64,000 nt of DNA, taken from Deltaproteobacteria bacterium (GTDB taxonomy: Bacteria > Desulfobacterota > Desulfobulbia > Desulfobulbales > Desulfurivibrionaceae). The notes below the pieces were generated by a model. It saw only the letters and a list, made by a program, of their open reading frames with translations, did no database searches and was not told where the DNA came from. Shown piece by piece: positions 10,448-20,461 of the stretch. Location: positions 1 to 64,000 of the forward strand of contig JAJZRF010000007.1 in NCBI GenBank assembly GCA_021847425.1. The letters are read 5' to 3'. How positions within the stretch are numbered: the first letter of the stretch is position 1; each line of letters begins with the position of its first letter. Position numbers and translations under genes: made by a program.

Positions 10448-11884
10448 ATGAACGCATTCATCTCCAAAACCAAGATCGTGGCCACCCTTGGGCCGGCCTC
10501 TTTCGCGGCTGCCGTGCAACGCCGGCTGATGAATGCCGGGGTCGATGGCTTTCGCCTGAATCTTTCCCATGGCGACCTCGAGGAGCATGCCGCGGTAATC
10601 GCCAGTCTGCGGAAAATCAGTGCGGAAATGGGGAGGCCGGTGGCCATCATTGTTGATCTGCCCGGGCCGAAAATGCGGCTGGGCAAGGTGCCGAAGCCGA
10701 TTACCGTGCGGCGGGGCGCCAAGGTCCGGTTTTTGCCGGAAGGGATTTCCCGTCCGGGGCCGGGCATCTTTCTGCCCCATGAAATTTCCGGGCTGGCCCA
10801 AGGGTTGCGGCCAGGCTCCATCATCTTTGTCGGCGACGGCATGATGCAGTTCAAGGTCAAGGCCATTCATGGCGAGATCGTCGAAACCGAAGCTCTGGTG
10901 GCCGGGGTTGTCCGTTCCAATAAGGGGGTCAATATCCCCGGCTATAACACCCCTGCCGGGGTGCTCACCGAGGAGGACAGGCGCGGCATCGGCTTCGCCA
11001 TCAAGCACCGGGCCGACGTGATCTGCATCTCCTTTGTCGGCGGTCCGGAGGATATGCTGGCCGCCCGCGCTCTTTTGCCGAAGGGTGGAAAGTACCACCC
11101 CTGCCTGCTGGCCAAGATCGAACGGCGGCAGGCGGTGGCCCATCTTGACGCCATTCTGGCGGCGGCCGACGCGGTGATGGTGGCCCGGGGCGATCTCGGC
11201 ATCGAGCTGCCCATTGAAGAGATCCCGGGGCTGCAGAAGGACATCATCCACCGGGCCAACCTGGCGGCAAAGCCGGTGATCGTCGCCACCCAGATGCTGC
11301 TCTCCATGGTGGACAACGCCCGGCCCACCCGGGCCGAGGTCACCGACGTGGCCAACGCTATTCTGGACGGCGCCGACGCCATCATGTTTTCCGAGGAGAC
11401 CGCCATTGGCCGTGATCCGGTGGCGGTGGTGCGGATTGCCAAGAAGATTGCCCGCCAGACCGAACGCGGCCTGGTCAAGAGCGGCGGGGTCGCGCTGGAG
11501 GTTCGGGCGGCGATCCGTTCCGAAGACAGCATTGATGATCTGATCAGCAGCGCCACCTGCGATGTTCTGGAGAACCGCACCGTGGACCTGGCCATAACCC
11601 CCACCGCTACCGGGACTACGGCCCGGCGCATCGCCCGGCTGCGGCCACGGCCCTGGATTGTGGCGATCACCGATAATCCAACGGTCCGCAACATCCTTAC
11701 CCTCTCCTCCGGGGTCTTTCCTCTGGGGGTGCCCTCCGTGGCCCTGTCGGACCTCGAATTGGCCAAGTTGCTGAAAGGCGCGAGCCTGCTCCGGCCAGGG
11801 ACGCGGCGGCTGGTGATCACCGCAGGCACCCTGTTCGGGGTGGCCGGCACCACCAACAGCCTGAAGATCATCGATGTTTCCTGA
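10448..11884 (+). CDS. pyk: Pyruvate kinase
   Basis: 'KTKIVATLGPAS...DGFRLNLSHG...MVARGDLGIELPIEEIPGLQKDII...KPVIVATQMLLSM...PTRAEVTDVANAILDGADAIMFSEETAIG'. Confidence 0.95.
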   Translation: MNAFISKTKIVATLGPASFAAAVQRRLMNAGVDGFRLNLSHGDLEEHAAVIASLRKISAEMGRPVAIIVDLPGPKMRLGKVPKPITVRRGAKVRFLPEGISRPGPGIFLPHEISGLAQGLRPGSIIFVGDGMMQFKVKAIHGEIVETEALVAGVVRSNKGVNIPGYNTPAGVLTEEDRRGIGFAIKHRADVICISFVGGPEDMLAARALLPKGGKYHPCLLAKIERRQAVAHLDAILAAADAVMVARGDLGIELPIEEIPGLQKDIIHRANLAAKPVIVATQMLLSMVDNARPTRAEVTDVANAILDGADAIMFSEETAIGRDPVAVVRIAKKIARQTERGLVKSGGVALEVRAAIRSEDSIDDLISSATCDVLENRTVDLAITPTATGTTARRIARLRPRPWIVAITDNPTVRNILTLSSGVFPLGVPSVALSDLELAKLLKGASLLRPGTRRLVITAGTLFGVAGTTNSLKIIDVS

Positions 11885-11941
11885 ATACCGGAAACCAGGC
11901 TTGTTGTTGCAAATCCGCGGCAAAAACAGTATGGCACAGGC

Positions 11942-13261
11942 ATGAACATCACGGGCCAGAGCAAGAAAAAAATCGGGGTCACCACCCTTGGCTGCAAGGT
12001 CAACCAGTTTGAGTCGGCCGCCTTCCTTTCGGAGCTTGCCCAGCGGGAGGTGGAGCTGGTTCCTTTTTCCCACCCGGCGGATATCTACATTATCAATACC
12101 TGCGCGGTTACGGCCAGGGCTGGCGCCCAGTCGCGCCAGCTGATCCGCCGGGCCTTGCGCGCCAACCCCGAGGCCCGGTTGATCGTGACCGGCTGTTATG
12201 CGCAGATTGCTGCTCAGGAGATCCTCGACATCGCCGACAGCCCCATCTGCATTGTGGGCAACGGCTGCAAGCACCGCTTGGTGGACGTGGCCCTGGCCGA
12301 CCGGCACTGTGATCTGGAAATGCACCTGGGCAATATCGCCGGGCAAAAGGAAATCTGCCCCCTTATTGCCACCGGTTTCGGGGAGCGGACCAGGGCCTAC
12401 CTCAAGGTGCAGGACGGTTGCAACAGCTTCTGTTCCTACTGCATCGTGCCCTATGCCCGGGGGCGCAGCCGAAGCCTTGGGCCGGACAAGGTCGTGGCCC
12501 AGGCCGAGATCTTTGCCGGCCAGGGGTACAAGGAACAGGTGCTCACCGGCATCCATCTCGGCCATTATGGCCAGGATCTCACCCCCCAAACCAATCTGCG
12601 CGCATTGCTGGCGCAGCTTTTGGCCCGGAACCTGCCGGTGCGTTACCGCCTGAGCTCCCTGGAACCGACCGAGATCAACGGCGAACTCCTGGACCTCATG
12701 GCTCAATCGCCGGCAATCATGCCCTATCTGCATATCCCCTTGCAGAGCGGGGACGACCAAATACTAAAAAAGATGAACCGCCGCTATCCGGTTGCCACCT
12801 TCGCCAAGGTGGTGGCACAGAGTGTGGCGCGGTTGCCCGATGCGGCCATCGGCGTGGACGTGCTGGTCGGTTTTCCCGGCGAGGATGAGGGGGCCTTCCG
12901 CAATACCTATAGCCTGATCGAGTCGCTGCCGGTGAGCTATCTCCATGTGTTCCCTTATTCGAAAAGGCCGGGAACCCCGGCCGCTGCCATGGCCAATCAG
13001 GTTGCCAAACCGGATAAGGAGGAAAGGGTTGCGCTCTTACGGGATTTGGATCATAAAAAACGGACCGGTTTCTACCGCAGTCATCTGGGCAGCACCCGGC
13101 AGATTCTGGTGGAAAGACGCAAAAAAGGGTGCTTGCTGCGGGGGTACACCGGAAATTATATCCCTGTCTCCTTCGAGGGGGACAGCGGCCTGGTCAACCA
13201 GCTGGTTACGGTGCGGTTGGAAGAACTCACCGAGGATGGGGTGCTGGGCAGGATTGTCTGA
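11942..13261 (+). CDS. mtaB: tRNA t6A37 methylthiotransferase MtaB
   Basis: 'VTTLGCKVNQFESAAF', radical SAM 'CNSFCSYCIVPYARGRSRS', TRAM-like C-terminus. Confidence 0.9.
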   Translation: MNITGQSKKKIGVTTLGCKVNQFESAAFLSELAQREVELVPFSHPADIYIINTCAVTARAGAQSRQLIRRALRANPEARLIVTGCYAQIAAQEILDIADSPICIVGNGCKHRLVDVALADRHCDLEMHLGNIAGQKEICPLIATGFGERTRAYLKVQDGCNSFCSYCIVPYARGRSRSLGPDKVVAQAEIFAGQGYKEQVLTGIHLGHYGQDLTPQTNLRALLAQLLARNLPVRYRLSSLEPTEINGELLDLMAQSPAIMPYLHIPLQSGDDQILKKMNRRYPVATFAKVVAQSVARLPDAAIGVDVLVGFPGEDEGAFRNTYSLIESLPVSYLHVFPYSKRPGTPAAAMANQVAKPDKEERVALLRDLDHKKRTGFYRSHLGSTRQILVERRKKGCLLRGYTGNYIPVSFEGDSGLVNQLVTVRLEELTEDGVLGRIV

Positions 13262-13398
13262 TTGATGATTCGCCACGTGTCAGTCATCGGCAGCAGTGCC
13301 GATAAATCCACAAAAGACACGAAAAAAAGGTGGTTGTTTTTGCTGGCGTATCGGCCATAGAGACTCAATTTTTCCGTTTTCTTTTTTACGAGACCATC

Positions 13399-14691
13399 AT
13401 GATTGGAGAAATAATTGCCATCGGCGATGAGCTTACCTCCGGGCGGGTACTGAACACCACCAGCCACTTCGCGGCCAGCCATCTTTTTGCCGCGGGCCAC
13501 GAGATTCTGGCCATGACCACCATCGGCGATGCCCCTGACCTCATCGGCCGCACCCTGCAACGGGCTTTGCAACGGGCGGATTTTGTCATTATCACCGGGG
13601 GGTTGGGTCCGACCAGCGATGATTTGACCAATGCCGCCGTTTCCTCGGCCCTGGCCCGGCCAGCCACCTTTTATCCGGAAATATTCAAGAAAATCCAGGC
13701 ATACGGCAAGACGCTGCCCTCCGGCCAGCAGACTTCCCTGGAAAAACTGGCCTGGTTGCCGGCGGGCGCCCATGCCCTGAACACGGAAGCAAAAATGGCC
13801 GGCTATTTTTTGGTCCAGGACGGCAAACCCATCTTCTTTTTGCCGGGGGTGCCCCAGGAAATGAAGGATCTGCTCCTGGAAACCGTGATCACCCGGCTGG
13901 CCGTCTGGGAAGGCGAGGAGGTCCGCCAGGTGCGCCAGAAGGTGTACAAGGTGGTGGGCTTGGCCGAGACCGAGATCAACCGGAAACTTGCCCACCTGGA
14001 GGGCCGTGACCCCCGGCTTCGGATCGGCTATTATCCCGTGTTCCCCGAGGTGCATGTCAGCCTCACCGTTACCGGGGACACAGGCCGGGAGGCCGAGGCG
14101 GCCTTTAAAAAATACGACGGGCAGGTGGCGGCGTTGCTTGGCGATTGCTGCTACGGCTCGGGGAGTGACACCTTGGAGTCCGTGGTTGGGAGTCTGCTTG
14201 CCAAGCGGGGCCAAACCGTGGCCGTGGCTGAATCTTGCACCGGCGGGCTCATCGGCCATACCCTGACCAAGGTAGCCGGAAGTTCCGCCTATTTTTTGGG
14301 AGGGGTGGTGGCCTACAGCGATGTTCTGAAGGAGCGGCTGCTCGGGGTCAACCGGGAGACCCTCCTGCGTTCCGGCGCGGTCAGTGCGGACTGTGCCAGG
14401 GGTATGGCCGAGGGAATGCGGCAGGTGACCCCCGTCGATCTTGCCCTTGCCGTAACGGGCATTGCCGGTCCCAGCGGCGGCAGTGAAGACAAACCGGTGG
14501 GCACGGTCTATTTCGGCCTGGCCAGTCCGGACAAAACCCAGACCTTTCTTTTCCGTTTTTCCGGAGACCGCGGCCAGGTGCAAGCCCAGGCCGGCCAGAC
14601 GGCGCTTGATCTTTTGCGCCGTCACCTGCTTGGGCTGAATAGCTTGGTCTTGATAATGGATGCAGGACAGAGTAAAAAGAACCGACTATAA
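13399..14691 (+). CDS. cinA: CinA family protein (molybdopterin-binding + nicotinamide-nucleotide amidase)
   Basis: 'MIGEIIAIGDELTSGRVLNTTS...IITGGLGPTSDD...FFLPGVPQEM...VAVAESCTGGLIGHTLT...VTGIAGPSGGSEDKPVGTVYFG'. Confidence 0.93.
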   Translation: MIGEIIAIGDELTSGRVLNTTSHFAASHLFAAGHEILAMTTIGDAPDLIGRTLQRALQRADFVIITGGLGPTSDDLTNAAVSSALARPATFYPEIFKKIQAYGKTLPSGQQTSLEKLAWLPAGAHALNTEAKMAGYFLVQDGKPIFFLPGVPQEMKDLLLETVITRLAVWEGEEVRQVRQKVYKVVGLAETEINRKLAHLEGRDPRLRIGYYPVFPEVHVSLTVTGDTGREAEAAFKKYDGQVAALLGDCCYGSGSDTLESVVGSLLAKRGQTVAVAESCTGGLIGHTLTKVAGSSAYFLGGVVAYSDVLKERLLGVNRETLLRSGAVSADCARGMAEGMRQVTPVDLALAVTGIAGPSGGSEDKPVGTVYFGLASPDKTQTFLFRFSGDRGQVQAQAGQTALDLLRRHLLGLNSLVLIMDAGQSKKNRL

Positions 14692-14699
14692 ATTTCTTA

Positions 14700-14858
14700 G
14701 GGTTAACGCAAAGGCGCAGAGACGCAAAGTTACAGGAAGAATCGGTTCGTCGAGGGAACCGCGAAAACCGTGCGGCTTGGGCCTTTCGAAGGCCCGGAAA
14801 ATGATGGCCTCGTTTCTGTAAAATATTTTTTTGCGCCTCCGCGCCTTTGCGTTATCTT
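14700..14858. repeat. MITE-like inverted repeat upstream of recA
   Basis: Left 'TTAACGCAAAGGCGCAGAGACGCAAAG' (about 14703-14729) and right 'TTTGCGCCTCCGCGCCTTTGCGTTATC' (about 14830-14856) are near-perfect reverse complements around a ~100 bp core. Confidence 0.7.
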
Positions 14859-14901
14859 TTTTTGTTTTTGCGATTTCCTCATACCTTGGGAGACATACAC
14901 C

Positions 14902-15945
14902 ATGGCTGTTGCCGACGAAAAGAACAAAACCCTTGATACCGCGATTTTCCAGATCCAGAAGCAGTTCGGCAAGGGATCGATCATGCGGCTCGGCACCGAC
15001 GAGCGGGAGGCGGTATCGGTCATCTCCACCGGCACCCTGAGTGTTGACATTGCCACCGGGGTCGGCGGCGTTCCCCGGGGGAGGATCACGGAGATCTACG
15101 GGCCGGAATCTTCCGGCAAGACCACCCTGGCCCTGCATATCATCGCCGAGGCCCAGAAGGCCGGGGGCAGCGCCGCCTTCATCGATGCCGAGCATGCCCT
15201 GGACATCGGCTATGCCGAACGCCTCGGGGTCAAGGTCGATGATCTTCTGGTCTCCCAGCCCGACTATGGCGAGCAGGCCCTGGAGATCGTCGAGATCCTT
15301 ATCCGCAGCGGGGCGGTGGATGTCATTGTCGTGGACTCGGTGGCAGCCCTGGTGCCCAAGGCGGAGATCGACGGCAACGCCGGGGACTCCCATGTCGGCC
15401 TCCAGGCCCGGCTCATGTCCCAGGCCATGCGCAAGCTCACCGGGGTGCTCAAACGCACCAACACCGCGATCATCTTTATCAACCAGATCCGGATGAAGAT
15501 CGGGGTCATGTTCGGGAACCCGGAAACCACCACCGGCGGCAACGCCCTCAAGTTTTACAGCTCGCTTCGCCTCGATATCCGACGCCAGGCCGCCATTAAA
15601 GACGGGCTGGAGGTGATCGGCAACCGGACCAAGGTCAAGGTGGTGAAAAACAAGATGGCTCCGCCCTTCAAGGAGGCGGAGTTCGACATCATCTATGGCG
15701 AAGGCGCCTCCAAGGTGGGGGATCTGCTCGACCTGGCCGTGGCCCAGGATATTGTCGAGAAAAGCGGGGCCTGGTACTCTTACAACGGCGAACGCATCGG
15801 CCAGGGCAGGGAGAACTCCAAGATCTTCCTCAAGGAGCATCCGGAGCTGTGCGATGACCTTGAAAGAAAGGTGCGCCTCGGGTATGGTTTGCCCGCAGTC
15901 GGAGAAAAAGGACCGGCTGCAAAGGCTGCTGCGGTCGCCGACTGA
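14902..15945 (+). CDS. recA: Recombinase RecA
   Basis: '[15 protein letters not shown]...[21 protein letters not shown]...[30 protein letters not shown]'; ATG at 14902. Confidence 0.97.
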   Translation: MAVADEKNKTLDTAIFQIQKQFGKGSIMRLGTDEREAVSVISTGTLSVDIATGVGGVPRGRITEIYGPESSGKTTLALHIIAEAQKAGGSAAFIDAEHALDIGYAERLGVKVDDLLVSQPDYGEQALEIVEILIRSGAVDVIVVDSVAALVPKAEIDGNAGDSHVGLQARLMSQAMRKLTGVLKRTNTAIIFINQIRMKIGVMFGNPETTTGGNALKFYSSLRLDIRRQAAIKDGLEVIGNRTKVKVVKNKMAPPFKEAEFDIIYGEGASKVGDLLDLAVAQDIVEKSGAWYSYNGERIGQGRENSKIFLKEHPELCDDLERKVRLGYGLPAVGEKGPAAKAAAVAD

Positions 15946-15975
15946 TCCGTTTTACCCAGGGAAATATCGTGATCT

Positions 15976-16005
15976 AGAAGCGGGATGCGAAGGCGTCCCG
16001 CTTCT
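15976..16005. terminator. recA-alaS intergenic hairpin
   Basis: AGAAGCGGGA-N10-TCCCGCTTCT perfect 10 bp stem; weak U-tract so terminator role is uncertain. Confidence 0.5.
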
Positions 16006-16026
16006 GTAATTTGAAGGAATGCAACA

Positions 16027-18681
16027 ATGACCGGAAACGACATACGCAAGCGATTTTTGACCTACTTTGCCGGCAAGGGCCATACCGTGGTGGAAAGCTC
16101 GCCCCTGGTGCCCCACGACGACCCGACCCTGCTGTTCGTCAATGCCGGCATGGTGCAGTTCAAGCGCGTTTTCATGGGCGAGGACAAGCGGGATTACATC
16201 CGGGCCGCGACCTGCCAGCGCTGCGTGCGGGCAGGCGGCAAGCACAACGACCTGGAGAATGTCGGCTACACCGCGCGCCACCATACCTTTTTCGAGATGC
16301 TCGGCAATTTTTCCTTTGGCGATTATTTCAAAAAAGACGCCATCCACTATGCCTGGGATTTTCTCACCAAGGAGATCGGCCTCCCCCCGCAGAAGCTCTG
16401 GGTCTCGGTTTTTGAAGACGATGACGAGGCCTTCGGACTCTGGGAAAAGGTCAAGGATCTGCCCCAGGGCCGTATTGTCCGGATGGGGGAAAAGGACAAC
16501 TTTTGGGCCATGGGCGATACCGGCCCCTGCGGCCCCTGCTCCGAGATCCACATCGACCAGGGCGTCGAGGCGGGTTGCGGCAGGCCCGATTGCAAGCTTG
16601 GCTGCGATTGCGACCGGTTCCTGGAGATCTGGAACCTGGTGTTCATGCAGTTCAACCGGAGCGAGGACGGCACCCTGACCCCGCTGCCCAAGCCGAGCAT
16701 CGACACCGGCATGGGCTTGGAGCGCATTGCCGCTGTGACCCAGGGGAGATTCACCAACTACGACTCCGATCTGTTTACCGGCATCATCGCGGCCATCGCC
16801 AAAGCCGCCGGAGTACAATACGGAGAGAATGGTGCGGTCAACACGGCGTTGCGGGTCATCGCCGACCACAGCCGGGCCACCACCTTTCTGGTGGCCGACG
16901 GGGTGCTGCCCTCCAACGAGGGCAGGGGCTACGTGCTCCGCCGCATCATGCGGCGGGCCATCCGCTTCGGCCGCTCGCTGGGCTTGAAAAAGCCGTTTTT
17001 GGTTGGGATCACCGAGGCGGTCATCGCGGAGATGGGCGAGGCGTATCCCCATCTCCACGGGGCGCGGGAGCTGCTGGCCAAGGTGGTGCACAACGAGGAG
17101 GTGCGCTTCCTGGAAACCCTGGACCATGGCCTGGCCATGCTCCATCAGGAGATGAAGCGGTTGCGGGAGGGTGGGGAAAAGGCGGTGGCAGGGGAGTTCA
17201 TCTTCAAGCTCTACGACACCTACGGTTTCCCCGTGGATATCGTCAAGGATATCGCCATTGAAAAAGGGATGCTGGCGGACGAGGCAGGATTCAACGTAGC
17301 CATGGAGGTGCAGCGCAACCAGTCCAAAAAATCCTGGAAAGCCACCTCGCTTGCCGAAATGGGGCCAGGTATTCGCGCCTTGCTTGACAAGGGGATGCGC
17401 AGCCGCTTTGTCGGCTATGAGACGCGCCACCACCTTGGGGCCATCAGCGGTCTGGTGAGCAGTGGCGGTGCAAGCTTGGAGCAGGCGGGCACCGGAGAGC
17501 GGATTTCCCTGGTCTGTCCGGAAACCCCGTTTTATGCCGAGTCCGGCGGGCAGAGCGGCGACCGGGGCATGATCATCGGCCCCCATGGCAAGGCCAGGGT
17601 GGAAAATACCGTGACCGTGGGGGAGGGGCTTATCCTCCATCGGGCCGAGGTTATCGAGGGCAGCCTGGCCCTTGGCGAGAGCGTCGAGCTCAAGGTGGCG
17701 GAAGGCAAGCGCCAGCGCACGGCCAACAATCATACCGCCACCCATCTTTTGCAGGCCGCTCTGCGCGAGGTGCTGGGCGAGCATGTGAAGCAGGCCGGTT
17801 CCCTGGTTAATCCGGATCGGCTCCGCTTCGATTTCACCCATTTTTCTCCCCTCAGCCGTGAGGAGCTTGGACGGGTGGAAAAAATCGTCAATGAAGGTGT
17901 CCGGGCCAATGGACAGGTGTCCACCGCAGTGCTTGATCGGGAGGAGGCGATCCGGGGCGGGGCCACGGCCCTTTTTGGCGAGAAATACGAAACAAAAGTC
18001 CGGGTGGTTTCCGTGGGGGAAATAAGCAAGGAGCTGTGCGGCGGCACCCATGTGTCCGCGACCGGAGAGATCGGGCTGTTCAAGATCCTGACGGAAAGCG
18101 GCATCGCCGCAGGGGTGCGGCGGATCGAGGCGGTCACCGGCCCCGGCGCCATGGAGCGGTTTCAGCAGGTGGAGGCTCAGCTGGCAATGCTTGCCGCTAA
18201 ACTTAAGACCTCCCCGGAGGAGCTGGCTGGCAAACTGGAAAAAATGCTGGCCCGCCAGAAGGAATTGGAACGGGAGGTGAGCCGGTTGACCGCGGATCTT
18301 TCCGTCAACGATCTCGACGGCATGCTTGCCAACGCCCAGGAGATCTGCGGGGTGAAGGTGGTGGTCGCCCAGATCGCCATGGATTCGCCGAAAACCATGC
18401 GGGAGGTCGGCGACAGGGTGCGGGACGGGCTGGGCAGCGGTATCGCTGTTTTGGGCGGCGTGTTTGACGGAAAAGTGAGCCTGCTGGCCATGGTCACCAA
18501 GGATCTGTCCACCCGGTTTCATGCCGGCCGGATCGTGAAAGAGGTGGCCGGCATGGTGGGCGGCAGCGGCGGCGGGCGCCCGGATATGGCCCAGGCAGGG
18601 GGAACCTTGGCGGATAAACTGCCGGAGGCACTGGCGGCGGTGCATGATATTGTCATGGGGCAGGGAGCCGCAGCTTCATAA
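16027..18681 (+). CDS. alaS: Alanyl-tRNA synthetase
   Basis: 'IRKRFLTYFAGKGHTVVESSPLVPHDDPTLLFVNAGMVQFK', 'HTATHLLQAALREVLG', 'CGGTHVSATGEIG'. Confidence 0.97.
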   Translation: MTGNDIRKRFLTYFAGKGHTVVESSPLVPHDDPTLLFVNAGMVQFKRVFMGEDKRDYIRAATCQRCVRAGGKHNDLENVGYTARHHTFFEMLGNFSFGDYFKKDAIHYAWDFLTKEIGLPPQKLWVSVFEDDDEAFGLWEKVKDLPQGRIVRMGEKDNFWAMGDTGPCGPCSEIHIDQGVEAGCGRPDCKLGCDCDRFLEIWNLVFMQFNRSEDGTLTPLPKPSIDTGMGLERIAAVTQGRFTNYDSDLFTGIIAAIAKAAGVQYGENGAVNTALRVIADHSRATTFLVADGVLPSNEGRGYVLRRIMRRAIRFGRSLGLKKPFLVGITEAVIAEMGEAYPHLHGARELLAKVVHNEEVRFLETLDHGLAMLHQEMKRLREGGEKAVAGEFIFKLYDTYGFPVDIVKDIAIEKGMLADEAGFNVAMEVQRNQSKKSWKATSLAEMGPGIRALLDKGMRSRFVGYETRHHLGAISGLVSSGGASLEQAGTGERISLVCPETPFYAESGGQSGDRGMIIGPHGKARVENTVTVGEGLILHRAEVIEGSLALGESVELKVAEGKRQRTANNHTATHLLQAALREVLGEHVKQAGSLVNPDRLRFDFTHFSPLSREELGRVEKIVNEGVRANGQVSTAVLDREEAIRGGATALFGEKYETKVRVVSVGEISKELCGGTHVSATGEIGLFKILTESGIAAGVRRIEAVTGPGAMERFQQVEAQLAMLAAKLKTSPEELAGKLEKMLARQKELEREVSRLTADLSVNDLDGMLANAQEICGVKVVVAQIAMDSPKTMREVGDRVRDGLGSGIAVLGGVFDGKVSLLAMVTKDLSTRFHAGRIVKEVAGMVGGSGGGRPDMAQAGGTLADKLPEALAAVHDIVMGQGAAAS

Positions 18682-18766
18682 ATGCCGTTGAGAAAAAAAC
18701 AGGTCGGGTTGGTTTTCCGTAGAAATACCCAGGGGAAAATGGGAAAAAAAGCAACGGGAAAATGTA

Positions 18767-18795
18767 TTGACAGGCCAAAAAAATTCGATTAGAAC
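18767..18795 (+). promoter_or_regulatory. Candidate sigma-70 promoter of the atp operon
   Basis: TTGACA (18767) - 17 bp - TAGAAC (18790) about 90 bp upstream of the first atp ORF; followed by CCGTTCA/TGAACGG inverted repeat at 18795-18816. Confidence 0.45.
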
Positions 18796-18885
18796 CGTTC
18801 AATTGTTAATGAACGGAGATTCATTTCATACGTACATCCTAAGAATTTTTCACATAATAAATTGTAAAGAAAACGGGGGCCAGTC

Positions 18886-19311
18886 ATGATTACCATCGAC
18901 CTGACTATGTTCATTCAGATTGTCAATATGCTCTTGCTTATTGTCGTCCTGAATGCAGTCTTGTACAAACCGATCCGCTCAATTCTTGAAGAGCGGCAGA
19001 AGAAGATCGGCGGCCTTGACGAGGGCATTGACCAATTCAAGAAAAATACAGTGTTGCGTCTCGATGAGTTTGCCCAGAAGATGAAGGATGCCAGGATCAG
19101 GGCAAAAAAAGAGTACGAGGCTGCCAAAAATGCGGCCCTTGCCGAAAGCACGGAAAAACTGACTGGGATTCGCAAGGAGATTGATGCGCAGAAAGCCGGT
19201 CAGCTTGTTGAAATAGAAAAGGAGTTTGCCGCAGCCCGATCCGAGCTGCAGGGCCAGGTTGCTGGTTTTGCCAGCGAGATGGCGGGTAAGGTTTTGGGGA
19301 GGGCTCTGTAA
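18886..19311 (+). CDS. atpF': F0F1 ATP synthase subunit b'
   Basis: 'MITIDLTMFIQIVNMLLLIVVLNAVLYKPIRSILEERQKKI' with long charged helix; first of two tandem b-type subunits. Confidence 0.88.
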   Translation: MITIDLTMFIQIVNMLLLIVVLNAVLYKPIRSILEERQKKIGGLDEGIDQFKKNTVLRLDEFAQKMKDARIRAKKEYEAAKNAALAESTEKLTGIRKEIDAQKAGQLVEIEKEFAAARSELQGQVAGFASEMAGKVLGRAL

Positions 19312-19914
19312 ATGAAGAAAATGAATTGGAAAAAAGCTGGACCCGTTGCCGGAGCGCTACTGATGGTGCTGGCTTGCGTAGCCGTTGCCTATGCATCTGG
19401 CGAGGCCGGTGGACATGAAGCAGGCATCCCAAGGGCCAAGTGGCTTGATCTTTTGTGGCGGACCACGAATTTCGCCGGTCTGGTCATCATTCTGGTGGTT
19501 TTTCTGAAAAAACCCTTTGCTGACGGGTTGAGCAGCCGGCGGGAAGGCATTAAGGATCAGCTTGAGGCCCTGGAGGCCAGAAAGGCCGAAGCAGAGCAGT
19601 TGTACAAGGAAGCCGAGGCCAAAATAGCCAAGCTCGATGATGAGGTGAACGCTATCATCAACGAGGCGGTCAAGCAGGGCGAGGCGGAGAAGGAAAAGAT
19701 CATTGCCGATGCCGAGCGCAATGCCGGCGACATCAAGCGGCAGGCCGAAATGGCCGTGGCCTATGAGCTTGCCGAGGCCAAAACCCGCCTGAAGGGTGAG
19801 GTTGCCGAGCAAGCCGTGCTGCTGGCGGAAGAGCTGGTGAAAAAGAATATTCAGCCTGCGGATCAGAGCAGGATGGTTGAGCTGTCTCTTGAAAAGGTGG
19901 GAGGTATTCAGTGA
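19312..19914 (+). CDS. atpF: F0F1 ATP synthase subunit b
   Basis: TM helix 'LLWRTTNFAGLVIILVVFLKKPFADGLSSRREGIKDQLEALEARKAEAE'; in atp operon. Confidence 0.9.
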   Translation: MKKMNWKKAGPVAGALLMVLACVAVAYASGEAGGHEAGIPRAKWLDLLWRTTNFAGLVIILVVFLKKPFADGLSSRREGIKDQLEALEARKAEAEQLYKEAEAKIAKLDDEVNAIINEAVKQGEAEKEKIIADAERNAGDIKRQAEMAVAYELAEAKTRLKGEVAEQAVLLAEELVKKNIQPADQSRMVELSLEKVGGIQ

Positions 19915-20453
19915 AGAACACAGTAATAGCCAAACGGTACGCCAAGGCGTTGTTTGCGGTTGGCAAGGAAGGCAATGCCTTCGCGGATTTCACCAAGACC
20001 CTCAACGCCATGTCCGAGCTTTTCGTCGGGATGCCCGAGGTTGCCGATGCCCTGACCAATCCGCTCTATCCGGTTGAGGCGCGGGAAAAGGTCATGGAGC
20101 ATCTGCTCACCTCCATGCAGGTTTCCCAGGTTCTGGGTAATTTTTTCAAGCTGCTGGTGCAGAAAAAACGTGCGGATATCCTGCCCGACATCGCCGCGGT
20201 ATTTCAGGCGATGGTCGATGCGGATAACAATATGTGTCAGGGAACGGTGGTTTCGGCCATGGAGCTGACCCCCGAACTCAGTGCAAAGGTCAAGGCAACA
20301 TTGGAAAAAATAACCGGCAAGCAGGTCGTCCTTACGGCCCAGGTAGACCCGTCCATTATTGGCGGGATCGTGGCCAAGGTCGGTGATCTGGTGCTCGATG
20401 GAAGCATCAGGTCACAGCTGGCTGGTTTAAAAGAATCCATTAAGGGGAGTTAA
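19911..20453 (+). CDS. atpH: F0F1 ATP synthase subunit delta
   Basis: '[16 protein letters not shown]...[32 protein letters not shown]'. Confidence 0.94.
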   Translation: MKNTVIAKRYAKALFAVGKEGNAFADFTKTLNAMSELFVGMPEVADALTNPLYPVEAREKVMEHLLTSMQVSQVLGNFFKLLVQKKRADILPDIAAVFQAMVDADNNMCQGTVVSAMELTPELSAKVKATLEKITGKQVVLTAQVDPSIIGGIVAKVGDLVLDGSIRSQLAGLKESIKGS

Positions 20454-20461
20454 TAAGACAA

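Noticed and set aside
9437-12760. 1107-aa minus-strand ORF opposite mnmA, pyk and mtaB
   Set aside because: Spans three confidently identified genes on the other strand; compositionally an antisense artefact of GC3 bias.
13300-13335. 'TCCACAAAAGACACGAAAAAAAGGTGG' before cinA as a repeat
   Set aside because: Resembles a word common in other genomes, but no second copy was seen in this window.
15952-18645. 897-aa minus-strand ORF opposite alaS
   Set aside because: Antisense shadow ORF; alaS is unambiguous.
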